Of a DNA stretch of 34,421 bases, positions 1-7,281 are shown one piece after another. The notes below the pieces were generated by a model. The model did no database searches. It was not told where the DNA came from and worked only from the letters and a program-made list of their open reading frames with translations. Source of the stretch: Planctomycetota bacterium (GTDB lineage Bacteria; Planctomycetota; Planctomycetia; Pirellulales; Pirellulaceae); the NCBI GenBank assembly GCA_018970165.1, contig JAGWWZ010000040.1, forward strand, positions 1 to 34,421. The letters run 5' to 3'. How positions within the stretch are numbered: position 1 is the first letter of the stretch; every line of letters starts with the position of its first letter. The position numbers and the translations under genes were made by a program.

Positions 1-176
1 CGGCCATGGGATGGCCGATTGTCGGCGATAAACTCTATGGGGCTCGAGAGTCGTTTCCGCACGGAATAGCACTTCACTGCGGCCGCCTGAGTCTCGAACA
101 TCCAACCACCAAAAAATCGATCGATGTGTCTGCACCTCTTCCTCTTTACTGGCCCGCATGGGCTCACTTCACATAA
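1..176 (+). CDS. RluA-family pseudouridine synthase, C-terminal fragment
   Basis: The window opens inside this gene; it is read from base 3 and ends at TAA 174-176. The remaining 57 codons contain GWPIVGDKLYG and ALHCGRLSLEHP, which match the end of the catalytic domain of RluA/RluD-type 23S rRNA or tRNA uridine pseudouridine synthases, where the family has G-D-x-x-Y-G followed by L-H-x-x-x-L-x-x-x-H-P. The catalytic Asp and any S4 domain lie upstream of the window, so the substrate RNA cannot be named. Its stop is six bases from the stop of the convergent DUF420 gene. The family assignment is fairly safe; the subfamily is not decided. Confidence 0.8.
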   Translation, partial: AMGWPIVGDKLYGARESFPHGIALHCGRLSLEHPTTKKSIDVSAPLPLYWPAWAHFT

Positions 177-182
177 ACGGGA

Positions 183-743
183 TCACTTCACGTAGTAGGG
201 TGAGATCATCAGATAGGCCAGGACTCCGGTCACGGATACATACAGCCAGATTGGGAATGCGAATCGGGCGACGCGGCGATGGGACTCGAACATGCCACAC
301 CACGCAAAGGCAAATGCTCGCAGCACCAAAGGCAACACAACCAGAGATAAGGCAATGTGCGAGATCAATATGAAATAGTATGCGTAACGGATCATTCCAA
401 CTCCTCCATAAGATGTGGATGGATTGGACAAGTGATACGTGACGTAGCAAACCAAGAAGAGGGCTCCGAGCCCGATTGCGGATGTCATGCAGACGCGATG
501 GACAAGAATCTTTCGATTGCGGACCGCGACAAAGCCGATGATCAGGAGGATCGAGGTAAGCGAATTGATGCCGCCGATCACATGAGGGATCATCTTGGTC
601 CAGGTCCCAAGGTCGATTTTGGTTCGAATTCCCAAGAGGACCGCCACAACGATCGGAACCGCAACGGAAACGACGTTGATCAACACGATACTCCTTTTGT
701 CTCTCAACTTGGATTCCGTGCGTACGTTGGAGTCATCGGTCAT
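183..743 (-). CDS. DUF420 family membrane protein (CtaM/YozB-like)
   Basis: A 186-residue integral membrane protein with about five hydrophobic segments and His residues at helix ends. The C-terminal part, with FESHRRVARFAFPIWLYVS, is the typical DUF420 signature. Family members include CtaM/YozB of Firmicutes, which are needed for assembly of haem-copper oxidase; that role here is inference. I chose the ATG at 743 (MTDDSNVR) because the 49 codons upstream in the same frame are rich in Cys, Arg and Pro, and DUF420 proteins begin shortly before the first helix. The gene ends six bases from the convergent RluA-type gene. It lies 153 bases downstream of the signalling gene on the same strand, so it may have its own promoter. 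Confidence 0.85.
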   Translation of the reverse strand: MTDDSNVRTESKLRDKRSIVLINVVSVAVPIVVAVLLGIRTKIDLGTWTKMIPHVIGGINSLTSILLIIGFVAVRNRKILVHRVCMTSAIGLGALFLVCYVTYHLSNPSTSYGGVGMIRYAYYFILISHIALSLVVLPLVLRAFAFAWCGMFESHRRVARFAFPIWLYVSVTGVLAYLMISPYYVK

Positions 744-861
744 GGGTGAGTCTCTCGCTGGTTGCTGCTTGTTGCCAGTGCGACCATTGCAGGAAAGTTG
801 CGGAACGCACACTCGAAATAGAATAGCGTTTAGGCAAGCGGCGAGGCTGAGATACGGAGGC

Positions 862-888
862 GCGGATATCCGGAAGTCTCCGATCCGC
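862..888 (-). terminator. Hairpin between the GGDEF gene and the DUF420 gene
   Basis: Nine bases after the stop of the signalling gene (minus strand) there is an inverted repeat: outer arms GCGGAT/ATCCGC and inner arms CGGA/TCCG around a GACT loop, with a three-base bulge on one side. No U-run follows, so this may be a Rho-dependent end, a processing site or a 3' stabiliser rather than a classical terminator. Confidence 0.3.
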
Positions 889-896
889 ACGCTAAC

Positions 897-3089
897 TTAG
901 TAACGAGAATCTTTCACAGGCTTGATGACCCGTACTAGGTCCGCTTGGAGCGCCTCGGTAAACGGCTCGGCGACTAAGTAGGACTGCAGTGCTCTCATTA
1001 ATTGGACGCCTTGATTGTAATACGCCTCTTCGCGACGATCCCTAGAATTCAAAGGAGAAACTACTACTTGCAGGAGCGTGGCCTGACGGAGTTTGGACTT
1101 GTCGCGTCCACCTCGCAACTCCACTTCACTGACATTCACATGGAATCGATGCTTTCCCGGACGATCGTTTGGCTCGCGATGAATCGGTGCGTTTCGTGAA
1201 TCGACTTCAAACACAGTGAAGTTCTCTTGCGTATCGGTGACGATCGCTGAGAACTCGCGGGCAAATCCTAATAACTTGTCGTACACAACCGCTTTTGGGA
1301 CGAAAGAAAGGAATTCGCCGTGAACACGATACTTGTTTTGCTTCTCATCCGTAGGTTCGGGAAGATAAATCTTATGCTCGGCGGATTTGAGAGCGGGCAT
1401 TTCTTCGTCGCTGGCGATGCAAACAACCCGATCTCGACCGTTCTCTTTGGCGGTCAGCAAGCCTCGGTCTGCACGTGCCATCGCCGACTCGTCGCTATCG
1501 CCAGGTCGGACCACGGTTACACCGAAGCTGGCCGTGATACATGCCCCTCGCAGTGCCGGGATGGAAGTCCTTTGGATTTTACGTCGGAGCGTTTCCGCCA
1601 GATCCATCGCTTCCGCGAGATCGCATTGCGGACAGAGCATGACGAATTCCTCACCACCATAGCGTGCAACGAGATCTGTGGAACGGCACGAGTCCCGAAG
1701 AAGTGCGGCGAAAGACTTAAGCGCCTCGTCCCCCGCTTGATGGGAGAAATGATCGTTGATGCGTTTGAAATAATCGATGTCGCAGATGATGATCGCACCG
1801 GGTGGATCGTTGTCGGCATGATTCTTGATAAACCCAGGCAACTGGCGATTGAGTTCGCCCCGATTGGCGACCTTGGTCAATTGATCTTGCGAAGCACGCT
1901 CGTTCAGATGGATGATCGTCTGCTCGAGAACTCGCTGTTCGCTGATGTCGTTGAGAATGATTGCTCCGCCGGTCAGTTTGCCGCGATCATTCGTGAAAGG
2001 AACCACCTCCACTTTGACATCGATAAAGGTTCCATCCCCGCGACGGATCTTCATCTTCTGTTGCGATCGCTCCCCCGAGGAGAGCATCGCGAGGAACGGA
2101 CAGGAGTGGTCCGGCAACGGTTGACCGTGCCGATCGCAAAACCCCACCAAGGACGGTCGCCAATATTGATGCAGGACCGATTCGCTAGCTTGTCCAGTCA
2201 GTTGCACTGTCGCTTTGTTCCACTGCAGGATTCGGAATTCGCTGTCGATGAAAATCAACCCTTGCTGGACATTGTTCAGCATGTGCCGATAGAACGTGTC
2301 GTTCATGTTGCTGACCGAGTTCGATGAATCAAACGAAGCATGCAGCTCGTTGATGTCGAAACGAAAACGGAACTTCGCGGCGATCTGCGGGAACATCTGA
2401 TTCCAGTGTTCTTGCACTCGGTCTTCAATTTCCGAATGAGGCTTGAGAACCAGTTGGGCGAAGGAACGAGCGAGTTTAGGATCGAATTGAGATCCTGCAT
2501 TTTTTAGTAGTTCGCTAACCGATTCCTCAGCGGTCTTGGGATCGCGATAGGCGGACCGAGAGGTCATCGAGTCGTAGGCATCGATCACTCGGATCAAACG
2601 GGCTGCCATCGACCAGGATTCGGTCGCCTGAGGATTCGGCAGGACGGAGAAATCTTGACCGACGATCCCAATCGCATTGAGGAGAGTCTGAGATGCACCC
2701 GCTGCCTTGAGTATTTCTATGCCGACCTGAGGTTGCAATTCCATCATGGAACGCTCCTGCTCGCTCAGGCCATCGGGCTTTTGCAAAACGCGATCGGGTA
2801 TCCCTATTTTGCCGATTTCGTGGAGCAAACCTGTCATCTCGAATAGATGAACATGTGCGTCCCTCAATCGATACGCATACCCCCATGCGGTGGCGTACAT
2901 TCCCACTCGCAAAGAGTGCGCAGCGGCCGGCCCGTGTTTGGCTCTGAGCGCAACATGTAGTGCTGCCGCGGTCGCAAGCTGCACCGGCTCAAAGTCGGCG
3001 CGCACCATCGACTCCCCTCGCGGACTGGCGAGAGTTGTCTCATGCTCAAAAGGTATGGATTTCGTTGCCTCGGTCATGAAGTCCCACAT
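897..3089 (-). CDS. Degenerate HD-GYP + PAS + GGDEF signalling protein (probable diguanylate cyclase)
   Basis: About 730 residues, no membrane segments. Residues ~35-220 are an HD-GYP-like helical domain, but the metal ligands are altered: the HD pair is H-E (LHEIGKIG, ~89-96), the next conserved His is Gln (ELQPQVG), and the HHE..GYP segment is replaced by VGQDFSV, so c-di-GMP hydrolysis is unlikely. Residues ~265-390 look like a PAS domain with HGQPLPDHSCPF. Residues ~395-560 are a GGDEF domain with an intact active site (RYGGEEF, ~478-482) and an I-site RSTD five residues before it, so c-di-GMP synthesis with product feedback is expected. A ~165-residue C-terminal region resembles a PilZ-like fold (RxxxR is not clear) or is unknown. 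Start candidates are ATG 3089, ATG 3077 and TTG 3176; 3077 overlaps the stop of a short leader ORF. Confidence 0.85.
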   Translation of the reverse strand: MWDFMTEATKSIPFEHETTLASPRGESMVRADFEPVQLATAAALHVALRAKHGPAAAHSLRVGMYATAWGYAYRLRDAHVHLFEMTGLLHEIGKIGIPDRVLQKPDGLSEQERSMMELQPQVGIEILKAAGASQTLLNAIGIVGQDFSVLPNPQATESWSMAARLIRVIDAYDSMTSRSAYRDPKTAEESVSELLKNAGSQFDPKLARSFAQLVLKPHSEIEDRVQEHWNQMFPQIAAKFRFRFDINELHASFDSSNSVSNMNDTFYRHMLNNVQQGLIFIDSEFRILQWNKATVQLTGQASESVLHQYWRPSLVGFCDRHGQPLPDHSCPFLAMLSSGERSQQKMKIRRGDGTFIDVKVEVVPFTNDRGKLTGGAIILNDISEQRVLEQTIIHLNERASQDQLTKVANRGELNRQLPGFIKNHADNDPPGAIIICDIDYFKRINDHFSHQAGDEALKSFAALLRDSCRSTDLVARYGGEEFVMLCPQCDLAEAMDLAETLRRKIQRTSIPALRGACITASFGVTVVRPGDSDESAMARADRGLLTAKENGRDRVVCIASDEEMPALKSAEHKIYLPEPTDEKQNKYRVHGEFLSFVPKAVVYDKLLGFAREFSAIVTDTQENFTVFEVDSRNAPIHREPNDRPGKHRFHVNVSEVELRGGRDKSKLRQATLLQVVVSPLNSRDRREEAYYNQGVQLMRALQSYLVAEPFTEALQADLVRVIKPVKDSRY

Positions 3090-3121
3090 TTTCCAATCAC
3101 GGAGATGGAAAAGGCGTACAT
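3074..3121 (-). CDS. Possible 15-codon leader ORF coupled to the GGDEF gene
   Basis: On the minus strand, ATG 3121 is preceded at 3135-3125 by GAGGAGAGAGG, the strongest ribosome binding site near the start of the signalling gene. The ORF encodes MYAFSISVIGKCGTS and stops at TGA 3076-3074. That stop overlaps ATG 3077, an in-frame start of the signalling gene, giving ATGA. None of the starts in the large frame has a comparable ribosome binding site at the right distance. This suggests translational coupling, but a 15-codon frame can arise by chance. Confidence 0.35.
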   Translation of the reverse strand: MYAFSISVIGKCGTS

Positions 3122-3519
3122 TTTCCTCTCTCCTCGAACCTTTAAAGGTTGCTTGCGGAAAAGAGGCCGGGGCCAAACTTCACCAGATACCACCTGACAT
3201 GGGTGTTCTGCGTGAAAAAATAAAACGATGGTGCAGGTTGTAGCGGCTGTGCAGGGGTTTTTCCCCCTGGTGAACCCTCTCAATCCGGCAGTCGGGCCCC
3301 TGACGCACCCCTGCAACACGATCCGGATCCATCGCATCTGGGCCTGCTGTCTGCTACACTCAGGTGCGTCGCAATTTGCGAACACAGCAAAAACCGCATC
3401 GCACAAAAATGTTAACAAGTCGGTGCGCCGAAGTTGTCAAACTGGCACCTGCCATCGCATCTCGCAAAGCTGCCGCAATACCGTCCCGAAGCCATTTTCC
3501 CGAAATCGCGTTGAACAGC
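3122..3519. other. Divergent intergenic region between the GGDEF gene and floA
   Basis: About 400 bases with no convincing gene. It holds the ribosome binding site of the leader ORF (3125-3135), a hairpin with arms CAGGGG 3252-3257 and CCCCTG 3264-3269 around a T-rich loop, and the promoter/palindrome pair at 3352-3381. Open frames crossing it on both strands are Cys- and Arg-rich and do not resemble known proteins. The floA frame stays open upstream to GTG 3364, but flotillins begin just before the membrane segment, so that extension is not counted as coding. Confidence 0.5.
3352..3381 (+). promoter_or_regulatory. Candidate extended -10 and 13-base palindrome upstream of floA
   Basis: TGC-TACACT (3352-3360) fits an extended -10 element; there is no good -35 at the usual distance. 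Nine bases later TCGCAATTTGCGA (3369-3381) is a perfect palindrome with 6-base arms and a single central base, placed where an operator would cover the transcription start. If used, floA mRNA would have a leader of about 150 bases. Confidence 0.3.
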
Positions 3520-4566
3520 ATGAATCAATTAGTCACAGTAATCCTCAGCGTCGTGGCAATCTTTGCCTTTGTGTTCTGCCTGATCTTCCTGGCAGTCTTC
3601 TATCGATATTTCTGGTTGTGGATCCAGTCTGTCACTACAGGCGCACGGGTCGGAATCTTCGATTTGATCGGCATGCTGTTCAGAAGAGTCGATGCGAGGA
3701 CCATCGTTCGAAGCAAGATCATGGCTGTTCAGGCAGGTATCCAAGACGAAGACTTGACCTCCAAGGCACTTGAGGCCCATTACTTGGCCCGCGGCAATGT
3801 CCCTCAAGTGATCCGCGCCTTGGTCGCCGCTCGCAAGAGTCGACAAATCACCCTGTCGTTCCGAGAGGCGGCAGCGATTGATCTCGCAGGTCGTGATGTG
3901 CTCGATGCAGTGCAAACCAGCGTTTACCCCAAAGTCATCGACTGCCCGCCACGGAATGCATCCTCGGCATTCCTGGACGCGATCGCCAAGGACGGTATCC
4001 AACTCAAGGTCAAAGCACGCGTGACGGTACGAGCAAACTTGCAACGATTGATCGGTGGCGCTACCGAGGAAACGATCATCGCTCGAGTCGGTCAGGGTAT
4101 CGTATCGGCGATCGGTTCTGCCGAGAGTCATAAAGTCGTTCTCGAAAATCCAGACATGATTTCCAAAGAAGTGCTCAAAAGCCGGCTCGATGATCAGACG
4201 GCTTTTGAAATTGTTTCGATTGATATCGCAGATATCGATGTCGGCGAAAATATCGGAGCCCGACTCCAAGCGGACCGAGCCGAAGCCGATACGCGTGTCG
4301 CTCGAGCCAAAGCCGAAAGTCGAAGGGCCGAAGCCGTCGCTATCGAACAAGAAATGATCGCAAAAATCGAAGAGAGTCGGGCGGAAGTTGTGGCTGCGGA
4401 AGCCAATGTCCCGATCGCAATCGCCGATGCGCTGCAGCAAGGCAAAATGAAGATCATGGACTATTACAAACTACGAAACATCACCGCCGATACCGAAATG
4501 CGACAAAGCATCGCTGGTACCAGCACGACCGGTCCTTCGGCCTCCCAGCGTCAAGGTGCTCAATAA
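3520..4566 (+). CDS. floA: Flotillin-like protein FloA
   Basis: 348 residues. A single hydrophobic membrane segment (residues ~5-30) is followed by an SPFH/band-7-like domain, then an Ala/Glu/Arg-rich coiled coil (~245-310, repeated RAEA and AKAE steps) and a polar tail ending in a Ser/Thr/Gln-rich stretch. The motif series [30 protein letters not shown] and [16 protein letters not shown] is that of the FloA/YqfA (UPF0365) family. These proteins form oligomers in functional membrane microdomains of the inner membrane. ATG 3520 places the membrane segment at the N-terminus as in the family. It is the first gene of an operon; the next start follows its TAA by 18 bases. Length is close to the family's usual ~330, the extra being the tail. 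Confidence 0.95.
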   Translation: MNQLVTVILSVVAIFAFVFCLIFLAVFYRYFWLWIQSVTTGARVGIFDLIGMLFRRVDARTIVRSKIMAVQAGIQDEDLTSKALEAHYLARGNVPQVIRALVAARKSRQITLSFREAAAIDLAGRDVLDAVQTSVYPKVIDCPPRNASSAFLDAIAKDGIQLKVKARVTVRANLQRLIGGATEETIIARVGQGIVSAIGSAESHKVVLENPDMISKEVLKSRLDDQTAFEIVSIDIADIDVGENIGARLQADRAEADTRVARAKAESRRAEAVAIEQEMIAKIEESRAEVVAAEANVPIAIADALQQGKMKIMDYYKLRNITADTEMRQSIAGTSTTGPSASQRQGAQ

Positions 4567-4584
4567 TTACCAGAGCGGATAACC

Positions 4585-5175
4585 ATGAGCGACAATCTCG
4601 ATGATTTTCTCCGCCAAGCCGCCGAACGGCGAGCCAAGCGGCAACAACAGAAAAGCGGAAGTAGCGGGCAGGGGGCTTCAGGAGGGCAGAGCGCCTCAGG
4701 CCCAATACAGCGGAATACCTCCACTCCTCAGACACCAACACCTCAGCAGGTTCCGTCACAGAAACCAACCACTCAATCGACTTCTTCCCAATCAACCCCC
4801 TCTCGGCCTCGGCAATCGGTCCCCTCACCCAATGCACGGACCAACAAAGGCCCCGTCGTCGCAGATGTTGTCAAGGAAACTCGGTCGACCGTCGGCAATC
4901 TTCGAACCACTCTCGAACAACGTCACGTCGAAAGCGACCTCGAATACGCCGATGAACGTATGGAGGGGCATCTCGAGGAAGCCTTCAGCAGCGACTTGCA
5001 GCGAAGCGGCAAGAGCAATCTGCGCCCCAGTTCCGCTCCGGCACCCACCGCAGCCAGCATCACTCCTACGCAAAGAAGCCCCACTTCGGGCGACCTCAAA
5101 GATCAATTGCGCAATCCGCAAACACTTCGACTCGCCATCCTCGCTCAAGAGATTCTCAAACGACCCTACCAGTGA
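4585..5175 (+). CDS. Low-complexity protein in the floA operon, unknown function
   Basis: 196 residues that I do not recognise. Residues 1-25 are a charged helix ([18 protein letters not shown]). Residues ~26-85 are Ser/Gln/Pro/Thr-rich and probably disordered. Residues ~95-130 form another charged helical stretch ([12 protein letters not shown] onward). After a second disordered part comes a compact tail, [20 protein letters not shown], that looks conserved. No signal peptide or membrane segment is seen. It starts 18 bases after floA and its TGA overlaps the GTG of hisI (GTGA, 5172-5175), which supports this frame. A position as FloA partner or scaffold is inference from the operon. A second 196-codon frame (4601-5191) overlaps it and was rejected. 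Confidence 0.75.
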   Translation: MSDNLDDFLRQAAERRAKRQQQKSGSSGQGASGGQSASGPIQRNTSTPQTPTPQQVPSQKPTTQSTSSQSTPSRPRQSVPSPNARTNKGPVVADVVKETRSTVGNLRTTLEQRHVESDLEYADERMEGHLEEAFSSDLQRSGKSNLRPSSAPAPTAASITPTQRSPTSGDLKDQLRNPQTLRLAILAQEILKRPYQ

Positions 5176-5582
5176 ATCAGTCTCAAAATGAAATCCGCGA
5201 GCCCGATTTTGCGCGAGGGAGCGATGGGCTCTTGCCAGCTATTGCACAAGATGCCCAAACGCATCAGGTCCTCATGCTTGCTTGGATGAACCGCGAAGCT
5301 TTCCAAGAGACCTTCCGAACTGGGCAAGCGACCTACTACAGCCGATCCCGGGGTAAGCTATGGCGAAAGGGCGAAGAAAGCGGCCATCGACAAAAGGTCC
5401 TTGAAATCCGGATCGATTGCGATGCGGATACCATTCTCTTATTAGTGGAGCAGCAGGGAGCCGCTTGTCACGAGGGCTATGCATCCTGTTTTTTTCGAAC
5501 CTGCACCGCCGACGGATTGGTCGTGAACCAAACACGACTCGTAGACCCAGAGAGTCTCTACCCACGTTCGCAATCTACCTAA
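5172..5582 (+). CDS. hisI: Phosphoribosyl-AMP cyclohydrolase
   Basis: 136 residues, a normal length for stand-alone HisI. It opens the purine ring of phosphoribosyl-AMP, the third step of histidine synthesis, in the cytosol as a Zn/Mg-dependent dimer. Visible family motifs are [32 protein letters not shown], the metal-binding DCDAD and the Cys-containing [11 protein letters not shown]. No HisE domain is fused. The GTG start overlaps the stop of the preceding gene (GTGA), so translation is likely coupled. No other histidine gene is nearby, so it sits in a mixed operon between a flotillin gene and a DNA repair gene. Confidence 0.95.
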   Translation: MNQSQNEIREPDFARGSDGLLPAIAQDAQTHQVLMLAWMNREAFQETFRTGQATYYSRSRGKLWRKGEESGHRQKVLEIRIDCDADTILLLVEQQGAACHEGYASCFFRTCTADGLVVNQTRLVDPESLYPRSQST

Positions 5583-5601
5583 AGTCGTATCTGAAACCGC
5601 T

Positions 5602-6444
5602 GTGCCAGAACTACCCGAAGTCGAAACCATGCGGCGAGGTCTTGTGCCTCTTATCGGAGGCGTCATCGAGTACGTCGAGTTTCCTGAGATTCCATATCGG
5701 CCGATTCAGCGAACTCCGAACGCAGATGCCTTCTCCGAAAGAACCCGTGGCAGGACGATCGTTGCGGTAGAACGCATCGCAAAACGGGTATTGGTTCGCT
5801 TGGACAGCGGCGACTGCATCGTCATGCAACCCAAAATGGCGGGACTCGCGCTCATCGCCCACCCCCCCAGCCAGCAACACGTTCGGATGGTGGTCCATGT
5901 ACAAGGTGCGAGCGCGAGTCAATTTATCTATTGGGATCGTCGAGGTCTGGGGACGGTCCATCTCTGGACGCCCGAACAATGCTCCCAATATCTCGGTCCG
6001 GATCATTTAGGCCCCGATGCTCTTGCCATCGAACCCAGTCAATGGATTTCCCGTTTCTCCGACTTGAATCGACCCATCAAGCCTGCGTTGTTAGATCAAA
6101 AACGGGTGGCGGGTATCGGCAACCTCTATGCTTCCGAAATTCTTCACCGCTCGCGCGTCCATCCCGCCCAGTCGTGCTCCACTATATCCAAGAGACTATG
6201 GGTTCGATTATTCAATAATGCTAAGGAAATACTCCTCGAAGCGATCGCTGCCGAGGGGTCCACACTCCAAGACGGTACCTACCGAAATGCTGTCAATGGC
6301 GAAGGGGGCTACCAGCATCATCACCGGGTCTACGCGAGGGAGGGCGAGAAGTGTTCGACCTGCAAAAAAGGGGTGATTCAGCGGATCGTCCAAGCTCAAC
6401 GCAGCACGTTTTTCTGCCCCAAATGCCAGCGCCCTAGGGGATGA
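5602..6444 (+). CDS. mutM: Formamidopyrimidine-DNA glycosylase
   Basis: 280 residues. Fpg/MutM removes 8-oxoguanine and formamidopyrimidines and nicks the abasic site. After fMet removal the catalytic Pro is first, followed by Glu (MPELPEVETMRRGL); the conserved Lys is in AKRVLVRL at ~61. The H2TH region contains QKRVAGIGNLYASEIL (~166-181). The C-terminal zinc finger has CSTC (~251-254) and CPKC (~272-275) with the DNA-contacting Arg between them. Two points differ from E. coli: HLGMTG is QPKMAG, and the RRFG intercalation loop is RRGLG (Phe to Leu), as also happens in distant Fpg proteins. GTG 5602 is the only start that gives MPELPE. It follows hisI by 19 bases and closes the floA operon. 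Confidence 0.95.
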   Translation: MPELPEVETMRRGLVPLIGGVIEYVEFPEIPYRPIQRTPNADAFSERTRGRTIVAVERIAKRVLVRLDSGDCIVMQPKMAGLALIAHPPSQQHVRMVVHVQGASASQFIYWDRRGLGTVHLWTPEQCSQYLGPDHLGPDALAIEPSQWISRFSDLNRPIKPALLDQKRVAGIGNLYASEILHRSRVHPAQSCSTISKRLWVRLFNNAKEILLEAIAAEGSTLQDGTYRNAVNGEGGYQHHHRVYAREGEKCSTCKKGVIQRIVQAQRSTFFCPKCQRPRG

Positions 6445-6458
6445 CCAGAGATTTTTTG

Positions 6459-6486
6459 TTGACTTCAAAGGGTTACGGCGGATAAT
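6459..6486 (+). promoter_or_regulatory. Promoter-like site upstream of the small secreted protein
   Basis: TTGACT (6459-6464), a 16-base spacer and GATAAT (6481-6486) form the best sigma70-type match I found in the window (5 of 6 in each box). It lies 15 bases after the mutM stop and would give a leader of about 65 bases before ATG 6557. The -10 box falls inside the hairpin listed next. Confidence 0.5.
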
Positions 6487-6506
6487 GACTCGTTATTCCG
6501 GTTTTT
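6479..6506 (+). terminator. Possible intrinsic terminator after mutM
   Basis: Arms CGGATAA (6479-6485) and TTATTCCG (6493-6500) pair with one bulged T around a 7-base loop, and a run of five T (6502-6506) follows one base later. The stem is short and half A-T, so it is a weak terminator, but its place 34 bases after the mutM stop is right for ending the floA-hisI-mutM transcript. Confidence 0.4.
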
Positions 6507-6556
6507 GCGGATCTTCCTCTTCCTTGCTCCTTCGAGCCCTGTTCACCTGTTGATCT

Positions 6557-7030
6557 ATGCGCGACTCGTCCCCCTCAAACCGATTTTGCGGGAACACCAT
6601 CGCTGGTTTCTTAGCAGCATTCGTTTTGTTTTCGGGATTCGGTACGGAGCTGGCGTATGGGAAATGCGGCAGAGCTGTTAACGGATCTGCTTGGAAGTAT
6701 GCGAGCACTGCTGAATTAATAAACTGGGATGGGCGGTGGTGGGCTGATCCATCTCTCGGAAGCGAGATGCTAGGCGAATCGCATTCGGACCCAGAAACAA
6801 ACCCATGCTCGCATTGCGGGGGGCGTCCAGCCGACAAAAAGGGGGAACCAGTACCCGCAACCGTGGTTCGAGTTGATAGCCAGACTGTCGTCTTCGGATC
6901 TCAAACTTCGCTGACAGATCAAAACACGCCACCTCCGTACGATGTCGTTCTCTCAAACGATTTTCTTCGAAGTCGAGAACTCGAGGTTGCTAAGAGACCT
7001 CCGAAAAATCTTCTCTCGTTCGCGGCGTAG
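6557..7030 (+). CDS. Small secreted protein of planctomycete type, unknown function
   Basis: 157 residues. Residues ~10-35 form a signal peptide (GNTIAGFLAAFVLFSGF, then an Ala-Tyr-Gly cleavage region). The mature part contains Trp pairs (WDGRWWADP), a CSHCGGRP motif at ~82-89, a stretch of beta-prone residues (VPATVVRVDSQTVVFG) and PPPYDVVLSNDFL near the end. Similar small exported proteins with a CxxC-like centre are frequent in planctomycetes, but I cannot name a function. A good promoter lies upstream at 6459-6486. The reading frame stays open for another 66 codons after its TAG. It could be a shortened copy; see findings. Confidence 0.6.
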   Translation: MRDSSPSNRFCGNTIAGFLAAFVLFSGFGTELAYGKCGRAVNGSAWKYASTAELINWDGRWWADPSLGSEMLGESHSDPETNPCSHCGGRPADKKGEPVPATVVRVDSQTVVFGSQTSLTDQNTPPPYDVVLSNDFLRSRELEVAKRPPKNLLSFAA

Positions 7031-7281
7031 TGCTGCGCTTTTGCAGTCCTCACCGCTCTTGTCGAACGGCATGTGACCGAGCTCGTTTTGGTCGCTGCAC
7101 TGGTGTTGCTAGTCCATCTAGCCCAGAAGCCGCAAGTGAACTTGGCAACCATTTCGAGCGTCGCGATACGACGCAAGATCAACGGGCCAAGATCTAGCCT
7201 GAAATCGCCGATCGATCCCGGCGAAAAGTAGGCATCGACTTTCAACCAGATAATCTAGGTCTAGAGATAGAAGATTTTATT
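7031..7281 (+). other. Intergenic region before the DUF1559 gene
   Basis: About 250 bases. The first 201 (7031-7231) remain open in the frame of the preceding gene and include a hydrophobic stretch beginning at GTG 7073 (ELVLVAALVLLVHLAQ). GATAAT at 7249-7254 could be a -10 box for the DUF1559 gene but has no -35 partner. No clear ribosome binding site precedes ATG 7282 (AGAAGATTTTATT). Confidence 0.35.

Noticed and set aside
1320-2327. 335-codon open frame on the plus strand inside the GGDEF gene
   Set aside because: It is antisense to a gene with clear PAS and GGDEF motifs; its product has no recognisable domain and reflects codon bias of the opposite strand.
3529-4440. 303-codon open frame opposite floA
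   Set aside because: Asp/Cys-rich product with no family resemblance, fully covered by an unambiguous flotillin gene.
4601-5191. Second 196-codon frame overlapping the low-complexity gene
   Set aside because: The 4585 frame has the better start spacing after floA and ends in the GTGA junction with hisI; the other frame runs into hisI and is Pro/Arg-rich without structure. Kept only as a low-interest finding.
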